Positions 9,492-19,647 of a stretch of DNA of 64,000 nucleotides are shown here, in pieces. The position numbers and the translations under genes are program-made. Under the pieces are notes generated by a model. That model did no database searches. It worked only from the letters and a program-made list of their open reading frames with translations, and was not told where the DNA came from. How positions within the stretch are numbered: position 1 is the stretch's first letter; every line of letters begins with the position of its first letter. The stretch is from Roseibacterium elongatum DSM 19469 (GTDB lineage Bacteria; Pseudomonadota; Alphaproteobacteria; Rhodobacterales; Rhodobacteraceae), in assembly GCF_000590925.1 (NCBI RefSeq), contig NZ_CP004372.1:72001-136000 (forward strand), written 5' to 3'.

Positions 9492-10958
9492 TCAGGCCGT
9501 GCGGACGGGTGTTTTCATCGTCACAAGCTCTTCAGCCATGGTCGGATGCACGGCCACGGTGCGGTCGAAATCCTCTTTCGTTGCGCCCATCTTGACCGCG
9601 ATCCCGGCCAGCTGGATCATCTCGCCCGCCTGCGGCGCGACGATATGACAGCCCAGAACCTTGCGGCTGTCGCGGTCGACGATCAGCTTCATCAGCACCC
9701 GCCCCGGCTTGCCGGCAAAGGCCGTCTGCATCGGGCGGAACGAGGTGCAGTAGACCTCGATCTCGTGATCCTCGCGCGCCTGTTCCTCGGTCAAGCCGAC
9801 GGTGCCGAACTCGGGCTGGGTGAACACGGCCGAGGGGATCAGGTCGTGATCGACCGGGGTCGGGTTGCCCTTGAACACGGTTTCGACAAAGGCCATCCCC
9901 TCGCGGATGGCCACCGGCGTCAGGTTCACGCGGTCGGTCGCATCGCCGATCGCGTAGATCGACGGGACGGAAGTCTGAGAGTATTCATCGACCTCGACCG
10001 CGCCGCCGCGCGCCAGTTTCACGCCCGCCTCTTCCAGTCCCATCTTGTCGGTGTTGGGGCGGCGGCCGGTGGCGAACAGGACGTGATCGAACACACCTTC
10101 GTGTCCATTGGTGGACTTGACCCAGATCGGGCCGCCCCGAGCCGCGGCGTCGCCGCCGCGCGCGTCGGTCTGCAAGGCCGCCATCTGGTGCACATCGGCG
10201 CCCATGCCGGCCTGGTTTTCCTCGTCCGGGGCGGGACGCTCGGAGGCCGGCGCCATGTCCACGATGTTGGTGCCGACATGCAGGTCGATGCCGTGTTCGC
10301 GCATCATCTCTGCGATCAGGCCACGCGCCTCTTCGTCAAATCCGCGCAGGATCTGCGCGCCACGATAGAACTGGGTCACCTGCACGCCCATGCCCGACAG
10401 GATGCAGGCAAACTCGCAGGCGATGTAGCCGCCGCCGACGATCAGGATGGATTTGGGCAATTCGGGCAGGTCGAAAATGTCGTCCGACACGATCCCCAGA
10501 TCGGCGCAGGGAAAATCCGGCCGCACGGGCCGACCGCCCGTGGCGATCAGGATATGCTTGGCGGTCTTGGTCACGCCATTTGCAAAGCGGATCGTGTGTG
10601 GATCGTCCAGAACCGCGCGGCTGTCGAATACCTCGACGCCGGAAGTGTCCAACAGGCTGCGATAGACGCCTTCAAGACGCTCCAACTCCTTGTGGAGATG
10701 GGGCTGGAACGCATCCCAGTGGAACGCGCCATCCGCGACATCCCAGCCATAGGCGCGCGCATCGGCAAAGCTTTCGCGGTAGCTCGAGGCGAAGACCATC
10801 AGCTTCTTGGGCACGCAGCCGCGGATGACGCAGGTGCCGCCCAGGCGGCTTTCCTCGGCCAGGGCGACGCGGGCCCCCTCGGCCGCCGCGACACGCGCCG
10901 CGCGCACCCCGCCCGAGCCGCCGCCGATCACGAATAGGTCGTAGTCGAAAGTCGCCAT
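9492..10958 (-). CDS. gor: Glutathione-disulfide reductase
   Basis: 488 residues. The FAD-binding IGGGSGGVRAAR motif is at 11-22 and the redox-active Cys43/Cys48 sit in GGTCVIRGCVPKK. The NAD(P)-binding GGGYIACE segment is in the middle, and the C-terminal dimerisation domain ends with VHPTMAEE containing the catalytic His-Glu pair. The enzyme reduces glutathione disulfide with NADPH. It is longer than the usual 450-460 residues because of an Ala/Gly/Asp-rich insert of roughly 35 residues (DNA about 10139-10245) before the FATGRRPNTD strand. It follows rpiA on the same strand. Confidence 0.93.
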   Translation of the reverse strand: MATFDYDLFVIGGGSGGVRAARVAAAEGARVALAEESRLGGTCVIRGCVPKKLMVFASSYRESFADARAYGWDVADGAFHWDAFQPHLHKELERLEGVYRSLLDTSGVEVFDSRAVLDDPHTIRFANGVTKTAKHILIATGGRPVRPDFPCADLGIVSDDIFDLPELPKSILIVGGGYIACEFACILSGMGVQVTQFYRGAQILRGFDEEARGLIAEMMREHGIDLHVGTNIVDMAPASERPAPDEENQAGMGADVHQMAALQTDARGGDAAARGGPIWVKSTNGHEGVFDHVLFATGRRPNTDKMGLEEAGVKLARGGAVEVDEYSQTSVPSIYAIGDATDRVNLTPVAIREGMAFVETVFKGNPTPVDHDLIPSAVFTQPEFGTVGLTEEQAREDHEIEVYCTSFRPMQTAFAGKPGRVLMKLIVDRDSRKVLGCHIVAPQAGEMIQLAGIAVKMGATKEDFDRTVAVHPTMAEELVTMKTPVRTA

Positions 10959-11049
10959 GGCTGCCGATCCCCTTGTTCCTGGCTTCAGGTCGGCGCCGGT
11001 ATCTCACAGTCGCGCGCGACGTGCCAGTGCGGTGGCGCGGCGCGGATGC

Positions 11050-11838
11050 TCAGTCGCCGTTATCGGCAAACAGGTTCTCGCCGCCCACCAGATCGACGCG
11101 CTCGTGCTCGACCGTGCCGTTGTTGATGTCGCGCACCTCGACGGTGCCATCGGCATTTCCGATCACGAGGATGTCGCAGATATCGAGGAACAACCCATTC
11201 TCGACCACGCCGGGGATCTGGTTGAGCACCAGGCTGAGCTGCGCCGGGTTCGAGATGCGGCGCAGGTGCAGATCGAGAATGAAATTGCCCTCGTCGGTGC
11301 GGAACGGCTCGGATCCGTTCAGGCGCAGGCTTGCCGCGCGGCCCAGAACCTCGACATTCGACAGCATCTCTTCGATCAACGCCTTGGTCGTCTGCCAGCC
11401 AAAGGGAATGACCTCGACCGGCAGCGGAAAGGTGCCCAGGCGGTCCACCTCTTTGGACAGATCGGCGATCACGATCATCTGATCGCTGGCGGTGGCCACG
11501 ATCTTTTCGTGCAGCAGCGCGCCGCCACCGCCCTTGATCAGGTTCAGGTTGGGGTCGAACTCGTCCGCGCCGTCGATGGTCAGGTCCAGCCAGCGCACCT
11601 CGTCCAGCGTCTTGACGGTGATGCCCACCTCGCGCGCCAGATCGGCGGTGCGTGTCGAGGTGGCGACGCCGGTGATCATCATGCCGTCCTCGCGCACCAG
11701 CTCGCCCAGACAGCGTACCATCCAGGCCGCGGTCGACCCGGTGCCCAAGCCCACGCGCATCCCGTCCTCGACGAAATCAACCGCCCGGCGGGCGGACACG
11801 TATTTTGCCTTGTCGATGGGCGACAGCTCGGCCGGCAT
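11050..11838 (-). CDS. rpiA: Ribose-5-phosphate isomerase A
   Basis: 262 residues. The family signatures GLGTGSTAAWMV, TIDGADEFDP and LIKGGGGALLHEKI are all present; the last two hold the catalytic Asp and Lys. It interconverts ribose 5-phosphate and ribulose 5-phosphate in the pentose phosphate pathway. The start ATG gives MPAELSPIDKAK. It lies just upstream of gor, and a shared transcript would link pentose metabolism (NADPH supply) to glutathione reduction. Confidence 0.95.
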   Translation of the reverse strand: MPAELSPIDKAKYVSARRAVDFVEDGMRVGLGTGSTAAWMVRCLGELVREDGMMITGVATSTRTADLAREVGITVKTLDEVRWLDLTIDGADEFDPNLNLIKGGGGALLHEKIVATASDQMIVIADLSKEVDRLGTFPLPVEVIPFGWQTTKALIEEMLSNVEVLGRAASLRLNGSEPFRTDEGNFILDLHLRRISNPAQLSLVLNQIPGVVENGLFLDICDILVIGNADGTVEVRDINNGTVEHERVDLVGGENLFADNGD

Positions 11839-11911
11839 GGGCGGTCTCCGTTTGCTAAAAGGGGGCGCTCGGTTCCCCGTCTTTAGCCAAAGCCGACGCC
11901 CTGTGCGAGTG

Positions 11912-12613
11912 CTAAACGCGCGCCGCCAGGGCCGACAGGACCGCGTCGAGATGCGTGCGTGGCAAAATCGCCAGCATCCCCGCCGCGTCGAATCGCAGCC
12001 GAACACGCGGGGCGACGGTTTCGTTCGATGTGCCGATCCGCGACGCGGGATGAAAGGCAAGATCGTCGACCGGCCACCGCAGCCCCGTGGCCCGTCCACG
12101 CACGCCGGCCAGCGGAAACAGTGACAGGCGTGTGCCCACAGGCAGGTCCAGAGCAACCTCGCCCTGCACGTGAAAAACGATGTCGCAGGCCCCCAGGATG
12201 ACGCAGGCCCGTTCGGGCCGCGCGACCAGCGTGTGATAGGCCGCAAGTTCATGGTCGATCCGCGCGCCGGCAAAGCCCACGGCGATGACCAGCCGCGCCG
12301 TGACCGACCGCAGCGCCTTGTCGAAATCGGTGCTGTCCTGTTCGGTTATGGGAACGAGACGCCCCTCCAGACGGGCCCGATCGCGCGGGTCCAGTGAATC
12401 CATGTCGCCGATCACCGCCTCGGGCATGTGGCCGGCGGCCAGGGCGGCCCCCGCCCCACCATCGGCGGCCACCAGCGCGGGCGCCCGCGCAAGGGCAAGG
12501 TCCAGATCGCCCGGCGCCACGACGCCGCCCCCCAGAAGAGTGACCGCCTCGCCGAGGTTCAACAATGGCGCTTCTGCGGGCAAAATCTGTCCTCCGGGGC
12601 CGGCAATCTCCAT
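11912..12613 (-). CDS. thiN: Thiamine pyrophosphokinase
   Basis: 233 residues. LVAADGGAGAAL, VIGDMDSLD and DSTDFDKALR are the three conserved segments of thiamin pyrophosphokinase: the Asp residues bind Mg-ATP and the TDFDKAL motif is in the active site. The C-terminal beta-sandwich (from about 140) binds thiamine. The enzyme converts thiamine to thiamine diphosphate. It is upstream of rpiA on the same strand; transketolase, which works next to RpiA, uses this cofactor, so the pairing is sensible though not proof of an operon. Confidence 0.88.
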   Translation of the reverse strand: MEIAGPGGQILPAEAPLLNLGEAVTLLGGGVVAPGDLDLALARAPALVAADGGAGAALAAGHMPEAVIGDMDSLDPRDRARLEGRLVPITEQDSTDFDKALRSVTARLVIAVGFAGARIDHELAAYHTLVARPERACVILGACDIVFHVQGEVALDLPVGTRLSLFPLAGVRGRATGLRWPVDDLAFHPASRIGTSNETVAPRVRLRFDAAGMLAILPRTHLDAVLSALAARV

Positions 12614-12708
12614 CGGACTGCCCTAATCCGGGCACGATGTTTTGCAATCAATTTGTGTCAAGGCAATTCAAGATGGTAAATTCCGGGTGCCCCCGGGCGA
12701 AATGAGTG

Positions 12709-15387
12709 ATGGTCGAAATGGGTGATGCAAACAAGATCCTGACGGTTTCCTACGGTACGTTCTCGTGCACGTTGGAGGGATTCGACGAACCCTTCTCGGC
12801 AATGAAGGCGATCGCGGAATACTTCCGCGACCTCGCGGCGGAGGACCGCTATTTCGGGGCCGAGCCCCCCACCCCCGACGCCGAGGCCCTGCATCGCATC
12901 ACCGAGGCGGCCATCCATCGCCGCATCGAAGCCCGGTTCACCGAGAACAGCCTGATCATGCGCCCGGACGACAGTGTCGCGCCGGACGCGGTGACCGACA
13001 TGCCCGAGACGGGTTTGCGCGGCTCCGAGACGCTTGCACCGACCGCCGAGGATACGCCCGAGGTCGATCCGACTGTGGCCACGGAAGATACCGCGCCCGA
13101 GGTCGAGGTTGACGCGACGGAGGGCGCGGAAGATCTGCCGCCCGAGGACCCGCAGGACGCTGCCGCGCCCGAGCCTAGCGACACGCCCGAGCAGACCGAG
13201 GCCGAGCCCCCCGCGCCGACCGTCCTCGCGGCCCCCGTCGCCGAGCCCGGTTCCGACGAGGAAGGGATCGTCGCATCCCTGCCCGAGTTGGAAGACCTGC
13301 CCGAGCTGGACGACGCCACCACCGAGGCGTCAGCGCCCGACCACGATCAGGCCGAGGCGGAACCCGAGGACAGCGCCGAGGCGGCAGTCGCAGAGGACGA
13401 CACCCCGGACGGACAGGCCGGCCGCGACGCTGAGCATACCTCGGACCCATCGGATGCGTCGATCCCCGAAGGCGCGGACACGCTGATCGCGATGGCCGCC
13501 GCCATGGCAGCTGCGAATGCCGCAAGCGAGTTTGCCGCGTCAGACGACGCCGACCCCGTCGCCGAGGATGACATTGCAGATGCGCCCATCGCCGCGGATG
13601 ACATGGACATGCCCGTGGCCGGTTCCGACCTGGCTGACACCGCATACGAGGAGGACGGCGCCGACGATTTCTTCGCCGACGCGACCGACACCCTTGCCGC
13701 ATGGACGGCCGAGGACACCGAGGCCCTTTTGGGTGAGGCGCGCGCGGTCGAGGGCGACTCGGTCGCGGCGCGGCTGGCGCGCATCCGCGCCGCCGCCATG
13801 GCCGAGAGCGCCGAAGAGGATGACAGCGCCGCCGATCCGGTGCAGCGCGATGCCGTGACCCCCGCCGAGGGTATAGATACCCCCGCTGCCGCAGCGGATG
13901 AGGACTGGCGCGGCGAGGCCGCAGACAGCGCCCAGGCCGAGGACACGATCGCCGCCGTCTCGGCCCTGTTGCAGGACGAGGCGCTGCCAGCCGTCACGCA
14001 AGGCACCGACGACGAGGCGACCGACACCCGCCCGGTCCCCCAGCCCGAGCCGGAGGAGACCGCCGAGACCGCAGAAGCGGACCCATCCGGCACGGACGCA
14101 GGCCTCGACCCCGAGGCTGAGGCCGCACTTCAGGCCGAACTGGCCGCGATCGCGGCGGCAAGCCGCCCGGACGAGGTCGGCACGACCGGCCGCGAAGAGG
14201 ATGAGGATGAAGAGCAAGACGCGGATGCGGATGCGGATGCGGACGCGGATGAAGCATCCCCCCGGGCCGAGCAGAAAGCCGCCCAGTCGGGGACCGCGGA
14301 ATTGCCGCAAGGCCGCGACACCGACATGGATCGGCTGTTCAATGCCACCGACAGCCGCCTGTCCAACGCCGAAACCAGCCGGCGCCGCGCCAATATCCAG
14401 CATCTCAAGGCCGCCGTGGCCGCTCAGGATGCCGACCGCAAACTGGCGCAGGTGCAGGGCACCGCGACGGAACCCGAGGACCAGACGAGCGAATACCGCG
14501 AGGATCTGGCACGGGTGATGCGCCCCAGCCGCGTCCGGGTAAATGTCAAACGCCGCAAGGCCGCGCGCCCGGCGCCGCTGGTCCTCGTCTCGGAACAGCG
14601 CGTCGATGCCGACCCTGCCGAGACGCCGACACACCCCGTGCGCCCGCGTCGCGTCAGCGCCGCCGATGCCCGCGCGCCGCGCCCCTCGGCCGTCGATGCC
14701 ACGCCCATACCGGGTCCGCAGCACGCGGAGGCCGAGCCGCAGCCAAGCCGCGCGATCGACACCATGCCGCCGGTCGAAAGTGTTGCGCAAAGCCTCGATG
14801 CGGCCGCGACCGGCACCGACGCCACAGCGCTGCCGCCGGCGCAGGACGACACCCCGCCGCCGCCGCGCAAGATGTCGAACTCGCTGGCCTTTCTGGCCGA
14901 GCGGGCCGGACTGGCGATGAGCGGCGTGACACGCCGCATCGCGCCGCGCGCGGAGCAGCCCGCCGCCGCTGAGGCCAACCCGGCACCCGTGATGCAGCCT
15001 GCCCCGCAGACACCCGCGCCCGCAGAGCAGCCCGCCCCCGGCTCACCCGCGCCCGAGGCCGTCGCCACGCCGCCCGAAACCCCGGCCCCGCAGGCCGATG
15101 TGCCCGATCATGTCGTCCGCTTCATCCAGAAACTCGAAGCCAGCGACGTGACCGAGATCGAAGAGGTTGTCGAGATGGGCGCGCGCTACATCACCCACGA
15201 TCTGGGCGAGACGACATTCCGCTACCGCCAACTGATCCGCCTTGTCCGGATCGCCACCGAAGACAGCATCCATCGCGACGAGGCGGTCGAAGCGATCGCG
15301 AAGCTGCGGCGCAGCGGTGTTCTTGTCGAGGATCAACCCGGCCAGCTTGCGCTTGCGCCCGAGGATGGCACCCGCAGCCAGGCCTGA
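12709..15387 (+). CDS. Large acidic, low-complexity protein with conserved ends; function unknown
   Basis: About 892 residues from ATG 12709 (a second ATG follows three codons later). The first 80 residues ([38 protein letters not shown]) and the last 90 ([20 protein letters not shown] onward, ending in a winged-helix-like [14 protein letters not shown]) look folded and conserved. Between them lie about 700 residues dominated by Ala, Asp, Glu, Pro and Thr, including an (Ala-Asp)5 run coded by hexamer repeats. A basic stretch ([13 protein letters not shown]) near residue 610 is in the C-terminal third. I recall similar proteins across Rhodobacterales, sometimes mislabelled as CheA; no kinase or receiver motif is visible here. 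It is not related to its neighbours by function. Confidence 0.75.
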   Translation: MVEMGDANKILTVSYGTFSCTLEGFDEPFSAMKAIAEYFRDLAAEDRYFGAEPPTPDAEALHRITEAAIHRRIEARFTENSLIMRPDDSVAPDAVTDMPETGLRGSETLAPTAEDTPEVDPTVATEDTAPEVEVDATEGAEDLPPEDPQDAAAPEPSDTPEQTEAEPPAPTVLAAPVAEPGSDEEGIVASLPELEDLPELDDATTEASAPDHDQAEAEPEDSAEAAVAEDDTPDGQAGRDAEHTSDPSDASIPEGADTLIAMAAAMAAANAASEFAASDDADPVAEDDIADAPIAADDMDMPVAGSDLADTAYEEDGADDFFADATDTLAAWTAEDTEALLGEARAVEGDSVAARLARIRAAAMAESAEEDDSAADPVQRDAVTPAEGIDTPAAAADEDWRGEAADSAQAEDTIAAVSALLQDEALPAVTQGTDDEATDTRPVPQPEPEETAETAEADPSGTDAGLDPEAEAALQAELAAIAAASRPDEVGTTGREEDEDEEQDADADADADADEASPRAEQKAAQSGTAELPQGRDTDMDRLFNATDSRLSNAETSRRRANIQHLKAAVAAQDADRKLAQVQGTATEPEDQTSEYREDLARVMRPSRVRVNVKRRKAARPAPLVLVSEQRVDADPAETPTHPVRPRRVSAADARAPRPSAVDATPIPGPQHAEAEPQPSRAIDTMPPVESVAQSLDAAATGTDATALPPAQDDTPPPPRKMSNSLAFLAERAGLAMSGVTRRIAPRAEQPAAAEANPAPVMQPAPQTPAPAEQPAPGSPAPEAVATPPETPAPQADVPDHVVRFIQKLEASDVTEIEEVVEMGARYITHDLGETTFRYRQLIRLVRIATEDSIHRDEAVEAIAKLRRSGVLVEDQPGQLALAPEDGTRSQA
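14221..14250 (+). repeat. Hexamer tandem repeat coding (Ala-Asp)5
   Basis: Five units of GCGGAT (one GCGGAC) in frame within the acidic protein. Such a repeat can change length by replication slippage in steps of two residues without breaking the frame. Confidence 0.85.
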
Positions 15388-15437
15388 CGCCACGGCGGCC
15401 AGGCTGACGCTGCGATCTTCGGTGCCGGCGGGCCGGC

Positions 15438-15695
15438 TTAGCGATCCCCGTCGCGATCGGTGTCGCGATTGGTGTCGGGGGGTGCGTCCGGGTCGGCTTG
15501 GCCCACGCCCAGGAAAACCGACTTGAACGGGATCGCCCATACGAACCCCAGGATCACGTAAACCGCCAGCTCGACCCAGATCGAGGGGCGTTCGAACAGG
15601 CTGATGATGAACCACGCCGCTGCGATATAGGCCGGCAGACCGAAAAGCAGGATGAAGATCGACCAGCGCTTTCTGGCCTTGTAGCTGAGGGCCAT
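15438..15695 (-). CDS. DUF2842 family small membrane protein
   Basis: 85 residues with two transmembrane segments (about 11-31 and 39-60) and a hydrophilic Asp/Arg-rich tail (NRDTDRDGD). It matches the short alphaproteobacterial DUF2842 family in length and pattern (RKRWSIFILLFGLPAYI, WVELAVYVILGFVWAIPF). Function unknown. It lies directly downstream of purA on the same strand and is convergent with the acidic protein gene. Confidence 0.75.
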   Translation of the reverse strand: MALSYKARKRWSIFILLFGLPAYIAAAWFIISLFERPSIWVELAVYVILGFVWAIPFKSVFLGVGQADPDAPPDTNRDTDRDGDR

Positions 15696-15746
15696 GGGTA
15701 TCCCTTTTCCGGGTTGTGGCGCGTGCCCACAGGGCCGCGCCCCTTG

Positions 15747-17044
15747 TCAATCGGCGAACGGATCGGTGACGAGGATGGTATCATCGCGTTCCGGCGAGGT
15801 GGAGAGTAGGGCGACCGGGCATTCGATCAACTCTTCGATCCGGCGCACGTATTTCACGGCCTCGCCCGGCAGGTCGGCCCAGCTGCGCGCGCCTTCGGTC
15901 GATTCGGACCAGCCCGGCATCTCTTCGTAGATCGGCACGCAGCGCGCCTGCTGGTCGGCCGCCGTCGGCAGGTAATCCAGCCGCTCACCGTCCAACTCGT
16001 AGGCGACGCAGATTTTCAGGGTTTCGAACCCGTCCAGCACGTCGAGCTTGGTCAGAGAGATGCCCGACACACCCGAGGTCGCGCAGGTCTGACGGACAAG
16101 GGCCGCGTCAAACCAGCCGCAGCGCCGCTTGCGCCCGGTTGTCGTGCCGAATTCATGCCCGCGTTCACCAAGGCGCAGCCCGTCGGCATCGTCCAGTTCG
16201 GTCGGAAACGGCCCTTCGCCGACACGTGTGGTGTAGGCCTTGACGATACCCAGCACGTAGTCGATGGCCCCCGGCCCGATGCCCACGCCCGTGGCGGCCT
16301 GCCCCGCGATCACGTTGGACGAGGTCACGAAAGGATAGGTGCCGAAATCGATATCCAGAAGCGCGCCCTGCGCCCCTTCGAAGAGGATCCGTTTGCCGGC
16401 CTTGCGCTTTTCGGTCATCACCTTCCAGACTGGGCCGGCATACGCCAGGATCTGCGGCGCGATTGCCTTGAGTTGCGCGATGAGGGCGCTGCGGTCGACC
16501 GGGTCGACTCCCCAGCCCCGTGCGCAGGGCATTGTGATGGGTCAGCCGCCCGGTCCACCCGCGCCTCCAGCGTGGCATCGTCGGCCAGATCCGCCACCCG
16601 GACCGAGCGGCGGCCGACCTTGTCCTCGTAGGCCGGGCCGATGCCGCGCCCGGTGGTCCCGATCTTGGCACCCTTGCTGGCGGCCTCTTCGCGGGCGCGG
16701 TCCAGTTCGCCATGAATCGGCAGGATCAGCGGCGTGTTCTCGGCGATCATCAGCGTCTCGGGCGTGATCTCGACCCCCTGCGCGCGGATCGTTTCGATCT
16801 CGGTCAACAGGTGCCACGGGTCCAGCACGACGCCATTGCCGATCACGCTCAACTTGCCGCCGCGTACGACACCAGACGGTAGTGCGTGCAGCTTGTAGAC
16901 CGCCCCGTCGATGACCAGCGTGTGACCGGCGTTGTGCCCGCCCTGAAAGCGCGCGATCACGTCGGCGCGCTCGCTCAGCCAGTCAACGATCTTTCCCTTG
17001 CCCTCGTCGCCCCACTGGGCCCCGACCACGACAACGTTCGCCAT
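15747..17044 (-). CDS. purA: Adenylosuccinate synthetase (two frameshifts in this sequence)
   Basis: The gene starts [20 protein letters not shown] (P-loop and catalytic Asp/His region, [10 protein letters not shown]) and ends at 15747, but the frame changes twice within about 40 bases: near 16546-16552 and at the GGGG run 16510-16513. The short piece between them still reads [12 protein letters not shown], the expected sequence, in a third frame. Removing one G at each site gives 431 residues, the usual length. PurA condenses IMP and aspartate, using GTP, to adenylosuccinate in AMP synthesis. It is a required gene in most bacteria, so consensus errors are the best explanation. Confidence 0.9.
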
Positions 17045-17348
17045 TTTCGCTGATCCTCTATCCTTGCTGGCCCGCCCGGGCGAAAACCGCGGCAGCTATA
17101 GCCGTGCCAGAGCGCGGGGAAAACCGGTTTCTCGGTCTTGCGACAGGGCGACAGGACCGAAACGCGGTGTCGACGGGCCCGCCGGGCGTCGGCCTGCGAC
17201 GAAAAAGGCCCGATCTTTTCAGCCGTCCGATATTTTCCTTGCCAACCAGCGCCCAGATCGCCTTAAAGTTGTGTCGTGCAGGTCTTGCGGCGGCCTGTCG
17301 CATCTCATAAGTAGGCGCAAATCCAAGCTCGGCCGCAAGGACCCGCCA
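17045..17348. other. Divergent intergenic region between purA and secG
   Basis: 304 bases with no supported gene. It must hold the leftward purA promoter and the rightward secG promoter. There are several short GC palindromes but no riboswitch or clear sigma-70 box pair that I would defend. Confidence 0.5.
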
Positions 17349-17717
17349 ATGGAAAACGTCATTCTTGTCGTCCACCTTATCCTCGCGATCTGCCTGATCG
17401 GCGTCGTGTTGCTGCAGCGTTCCGAAGGGGGCGGCCTGGGCATGGGCGGCGGGGGCGGTGGTGCCATGACGGGCCGTCAGGCGGCGACCGCGCTCGGCAA
17501 GCTGACCTGGGCCTTTGCCATCGCATTCTTGGCGACCTCGATCACGCTGACGATCATCGCCGCGCAAAACTCGGCCAGCGACTCGGTCCTCGACCGGATC
17601 GGCGTCAGCACCCCCACCGATGCCGATGTGGATGACGATGTGGTCCTGCCGCCGGTGGATGACCTGTTGCCGCCCATCTCGGGCGACGCCCCGGCCCTGC
17701 CGCCGCGCGCGGACTGA
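17349..17717 (+). CDS. secG: Preprotein translocase subunit SecG
   Basis: 122 residues from ATG 17349. Two transmembrane helices (about 3-23 and 50-72) flank the Gly-rich cytoplasmic loop RSEGGGLGMGGGGGG, the family hallmark. A Pro/Asp-rich tail of about 45 residues is longer than in enteric SecG and is common in alphaproteobacteria. SecG assists SecYE in Sec translocation across the inner membrane. pyrG lies 184 bases downstream on the same strand, a frequent alphaproteobacterial order. Confidence 0.93.
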   Translation: MENVILVVHLILAICLIGVVLLQRSEGGGLGMGGGGGGAMTGRQAATALGKLTWAFAIAFLATSITLTIIAAQNSASDSVLDRIGVSTPTDADVDDDVVLPPVDDLLPPISGDAPALPPRAD

Positions 17718-17901
17718 GACCTGAGCGCGGCGGGCTGGCCCGCCGCATATTTTGGGCCAACACCCCAAACCCTCACATGATCTAGCGGGAGCGCTTGAAG
17801 AGCGCAGCGAAAACCTGTTATGCTCAAATCCCGTGGCCTAGGGATTGGGGCTTTGGATTCGGTTTGCCTCCGACGCCCCCGACACGGGAGAGACTTCGAA
17901 C

Positions 17902-19545
17902 ATGGCGCGCTTCATTTTCATCACCGGCGGTGTGGTGTCCTCGCTTGGCAAGGGGTTGGCATCGGCGGCGCTTGGGGCTTTGTTGCAGGCGCGTGGCTTC
18001 ACCGTCCGGCTGCGCAAGCTGGACCCCTACCTGAACGTCGATCCCGGCACGATGTCGCCCTTCGAGCATGGCGAGGTGTTCGTCACCGATGACGGTGCCG
18101 AGACGGACCTGGACCTTGGCCATTACGAACGCTTTACCGGGGTCGCCGCGCGCAAGACCGACAGCGTATCCTCGGGGCGGATCTATTCCAACGTGCTCGA
18201 GAAAGAGCGCCGTGGTGACTACCTGGGCAAGACGATCCAGGTGATTCCGCACGTCACGAACGAAATCAAGGATTTCATCTCGATCGACGAGGACGAGGTG
18301 GATTTCATGCTGTGCGAGATCGGCGGCACGGTGGGCGACATCGAGGGCCTGCCGTTCTTCGAGGCAATCCGCCAGTTCAGCCAGGAAAAGCCGCGCGGGC
18401 AGTGCCTGTTCATGCATCTCACGCTGCTGCCCTACATCAAGGCCTCGGGCGAGCTGAAGACAAAGCCCACGCAGCATTCGGTCAAGGAACTGCGCTCGAT
18501 CGGGCTGGCGCCCGATATCCTCGTGTGCCGGTCGGAAGGCCCGATTCCCCAGAAAGAGCGCGAGAAACTGGCCCTGTTCTGCAATGTGCGCCCCGACGCC
18601 GTCATCGCCGCGCAGGATCTGAAGTCGATCTACGAAGCGCCTCTGGCCTATCACCGCGAGGGCCTGGATCAGGCCGTGCTGGATGCATTCCAGATCAGCC
18701 CGGCCCCGAAACCCGATCTCAGCCGGTGGGAGGACGTGGCCGACCGCATCCACAACCCCGAGGGCGAGGTGCGCGTGGCCATCGTGGGCAAATACACGCA
18801 GCTTGAAGATGCCTACAAATCCATCGCCGAGGCCCTGACGCATGGCGGCATGGCCAACCGGGTGCGGGTAACGGCCGACTGGATCGACGCGGAAATCTTC
18901 GAACGCGAAGACCCGACACCCTATCTCGAGGACTTCGACGCGATCCTGGTGCCGGGCGGCTTTGGCGAGCGCGGCACCGAAGGCAAGATCAAGGCGGCCG
19001 AGTTCGCCCGCACCCGCAAGGTGCCCTATCTCGGTATCTGTCTGGGCATGCAGATGGCGGTGATCGAAGCGGCCCGCAACCTGGCCGACCTGGGCGATGC
19101 GGGGTCGGAGGAGTTCGATCACGAGGCCGGGAAAAAGCGTTTCACGCCGGTGGTCTACCACCTGAAGGAATGGGTGCAGGGCAATTACAAGGTCACGCGC
19201 AAGGCCGATGACGACAAGGGCGGCACGATGCGGCTGGGCGCCTATGATGCGGTGCTCAAGGACGGGTCGCGGGTGGCCGAGGTCTATGGCGCGACACAGA
19301 TCGAGGAACGCCACCGCCACCGCTACGAGGTCGATATCAAGTACCGCGACGCGCTGGAGGACAAAGGGCTTGTCTTTTCCGGCATGTCGCCGGACGGCCG
19401 CCTGCCCGAGATTGTCGAAGTCGCCGATCACCCGTGGTTCATCGGGGTGCAGTTTCACCCCGAACTGAAGTCGAAACCCTTTGCGCCACACCCGCTGTTC
19501 GCGGATTTCATTCGCGCCGCCAAGGAAAACTCCCGCCTCGTCTGA
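17902..19545 (+). CDS. pyrG: CTP synthase
   Basis: 547 residues. The N-terminal synthase domain begins [20 protein letters not shown] with the P-loop. The C-terminal class I glutamine amidotransferase domain (from about 290) contains the nucleophile Cys in YLGICLGMQ and the His-Glu pair in FHPELKS. It makes CTP from UTP, ATP and glutamine, the last step of pyrimidine nucleotide synthesis. The start ATG is fixed by conservation. A run of three palindromes follows its stop codon. Confidence 0.97.
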   Translation: MARFIFITGGVVSSLGKGLASAALGALLQARGFTVRLRKLDPYLNVDPGTMSPFEHGEVFVTDDGAETDLDLGHYERFTGVAARKTDSVSSGRIYSNVLEKERRGDYLGKTIQVIPHVTNEIKDFISIDEDEVDFMLCEIGGTVGDIEGLPFFEAIRQFSQEKPRGQCLFMHLTLLPYIKASGELKTKPTQHSVKELRSIGLAPDILVCRSEGPIPQKEREKLALFCNVRPDAVIAAQDLKSIYEAPLAYHREGLDQAVLDAFQISPAPKPDLSRWEDVADRIHNPEGEVRVAIVGKYTQLEDAYKSIAEALTHGGMANRVRVTADWIDAEIFEREDPTPYLEDFDAILVPGGFGERGTEGKIKAAEFARTRKVPYLGICLGMQMAVIEAARNLADLGDAGSEEFDHEAGKKRFTPVVYHLKEWVQGNYKVTRKADDDKGGTMRLGAYDAVLKDGSRVAEVYGATQIEERHRHRYEVDIKYRDALEDKGLVFSGMSPDGRLPEIVEVADHPWFIGVQFHPELKSKPFAPHPLFADFIRAAKENSRLV

Positions 19546-19555
19546 GAGACAGGGC

Positions 19556-19620
19556 CGGTTTTCTCAAGAAAACCGAACGGAAAACCACGGGTTTTCCAAA
19601 CGAAAATCTCGAGATTTTCG
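19556..19620. terminator. Three tandem palindromes between convergent pyrG and DegT-type gene
   Basis: Three back-to-back inverted repeats: 19556-19575 (arms CGGTTTTCT/AGAAAACCG), 19579-19597 (arms GGAAAACC/GGTTTTCC) and 19601-19620 (perfect 20-base palindrome with arms CGAAAATCTC/GAGATTTTCG). Each has an A4/T4 tract inside the stem, so each can act as a terminator hairpin on either strand. They sit between converging genes, which fits bidirectional termination. A two-palindrome relative lies at 26191-26243. Confidence 0.65.
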
Positions 19621-19647
19621 CGCCCGGCAAGCCGGATGTCGGGGCCT

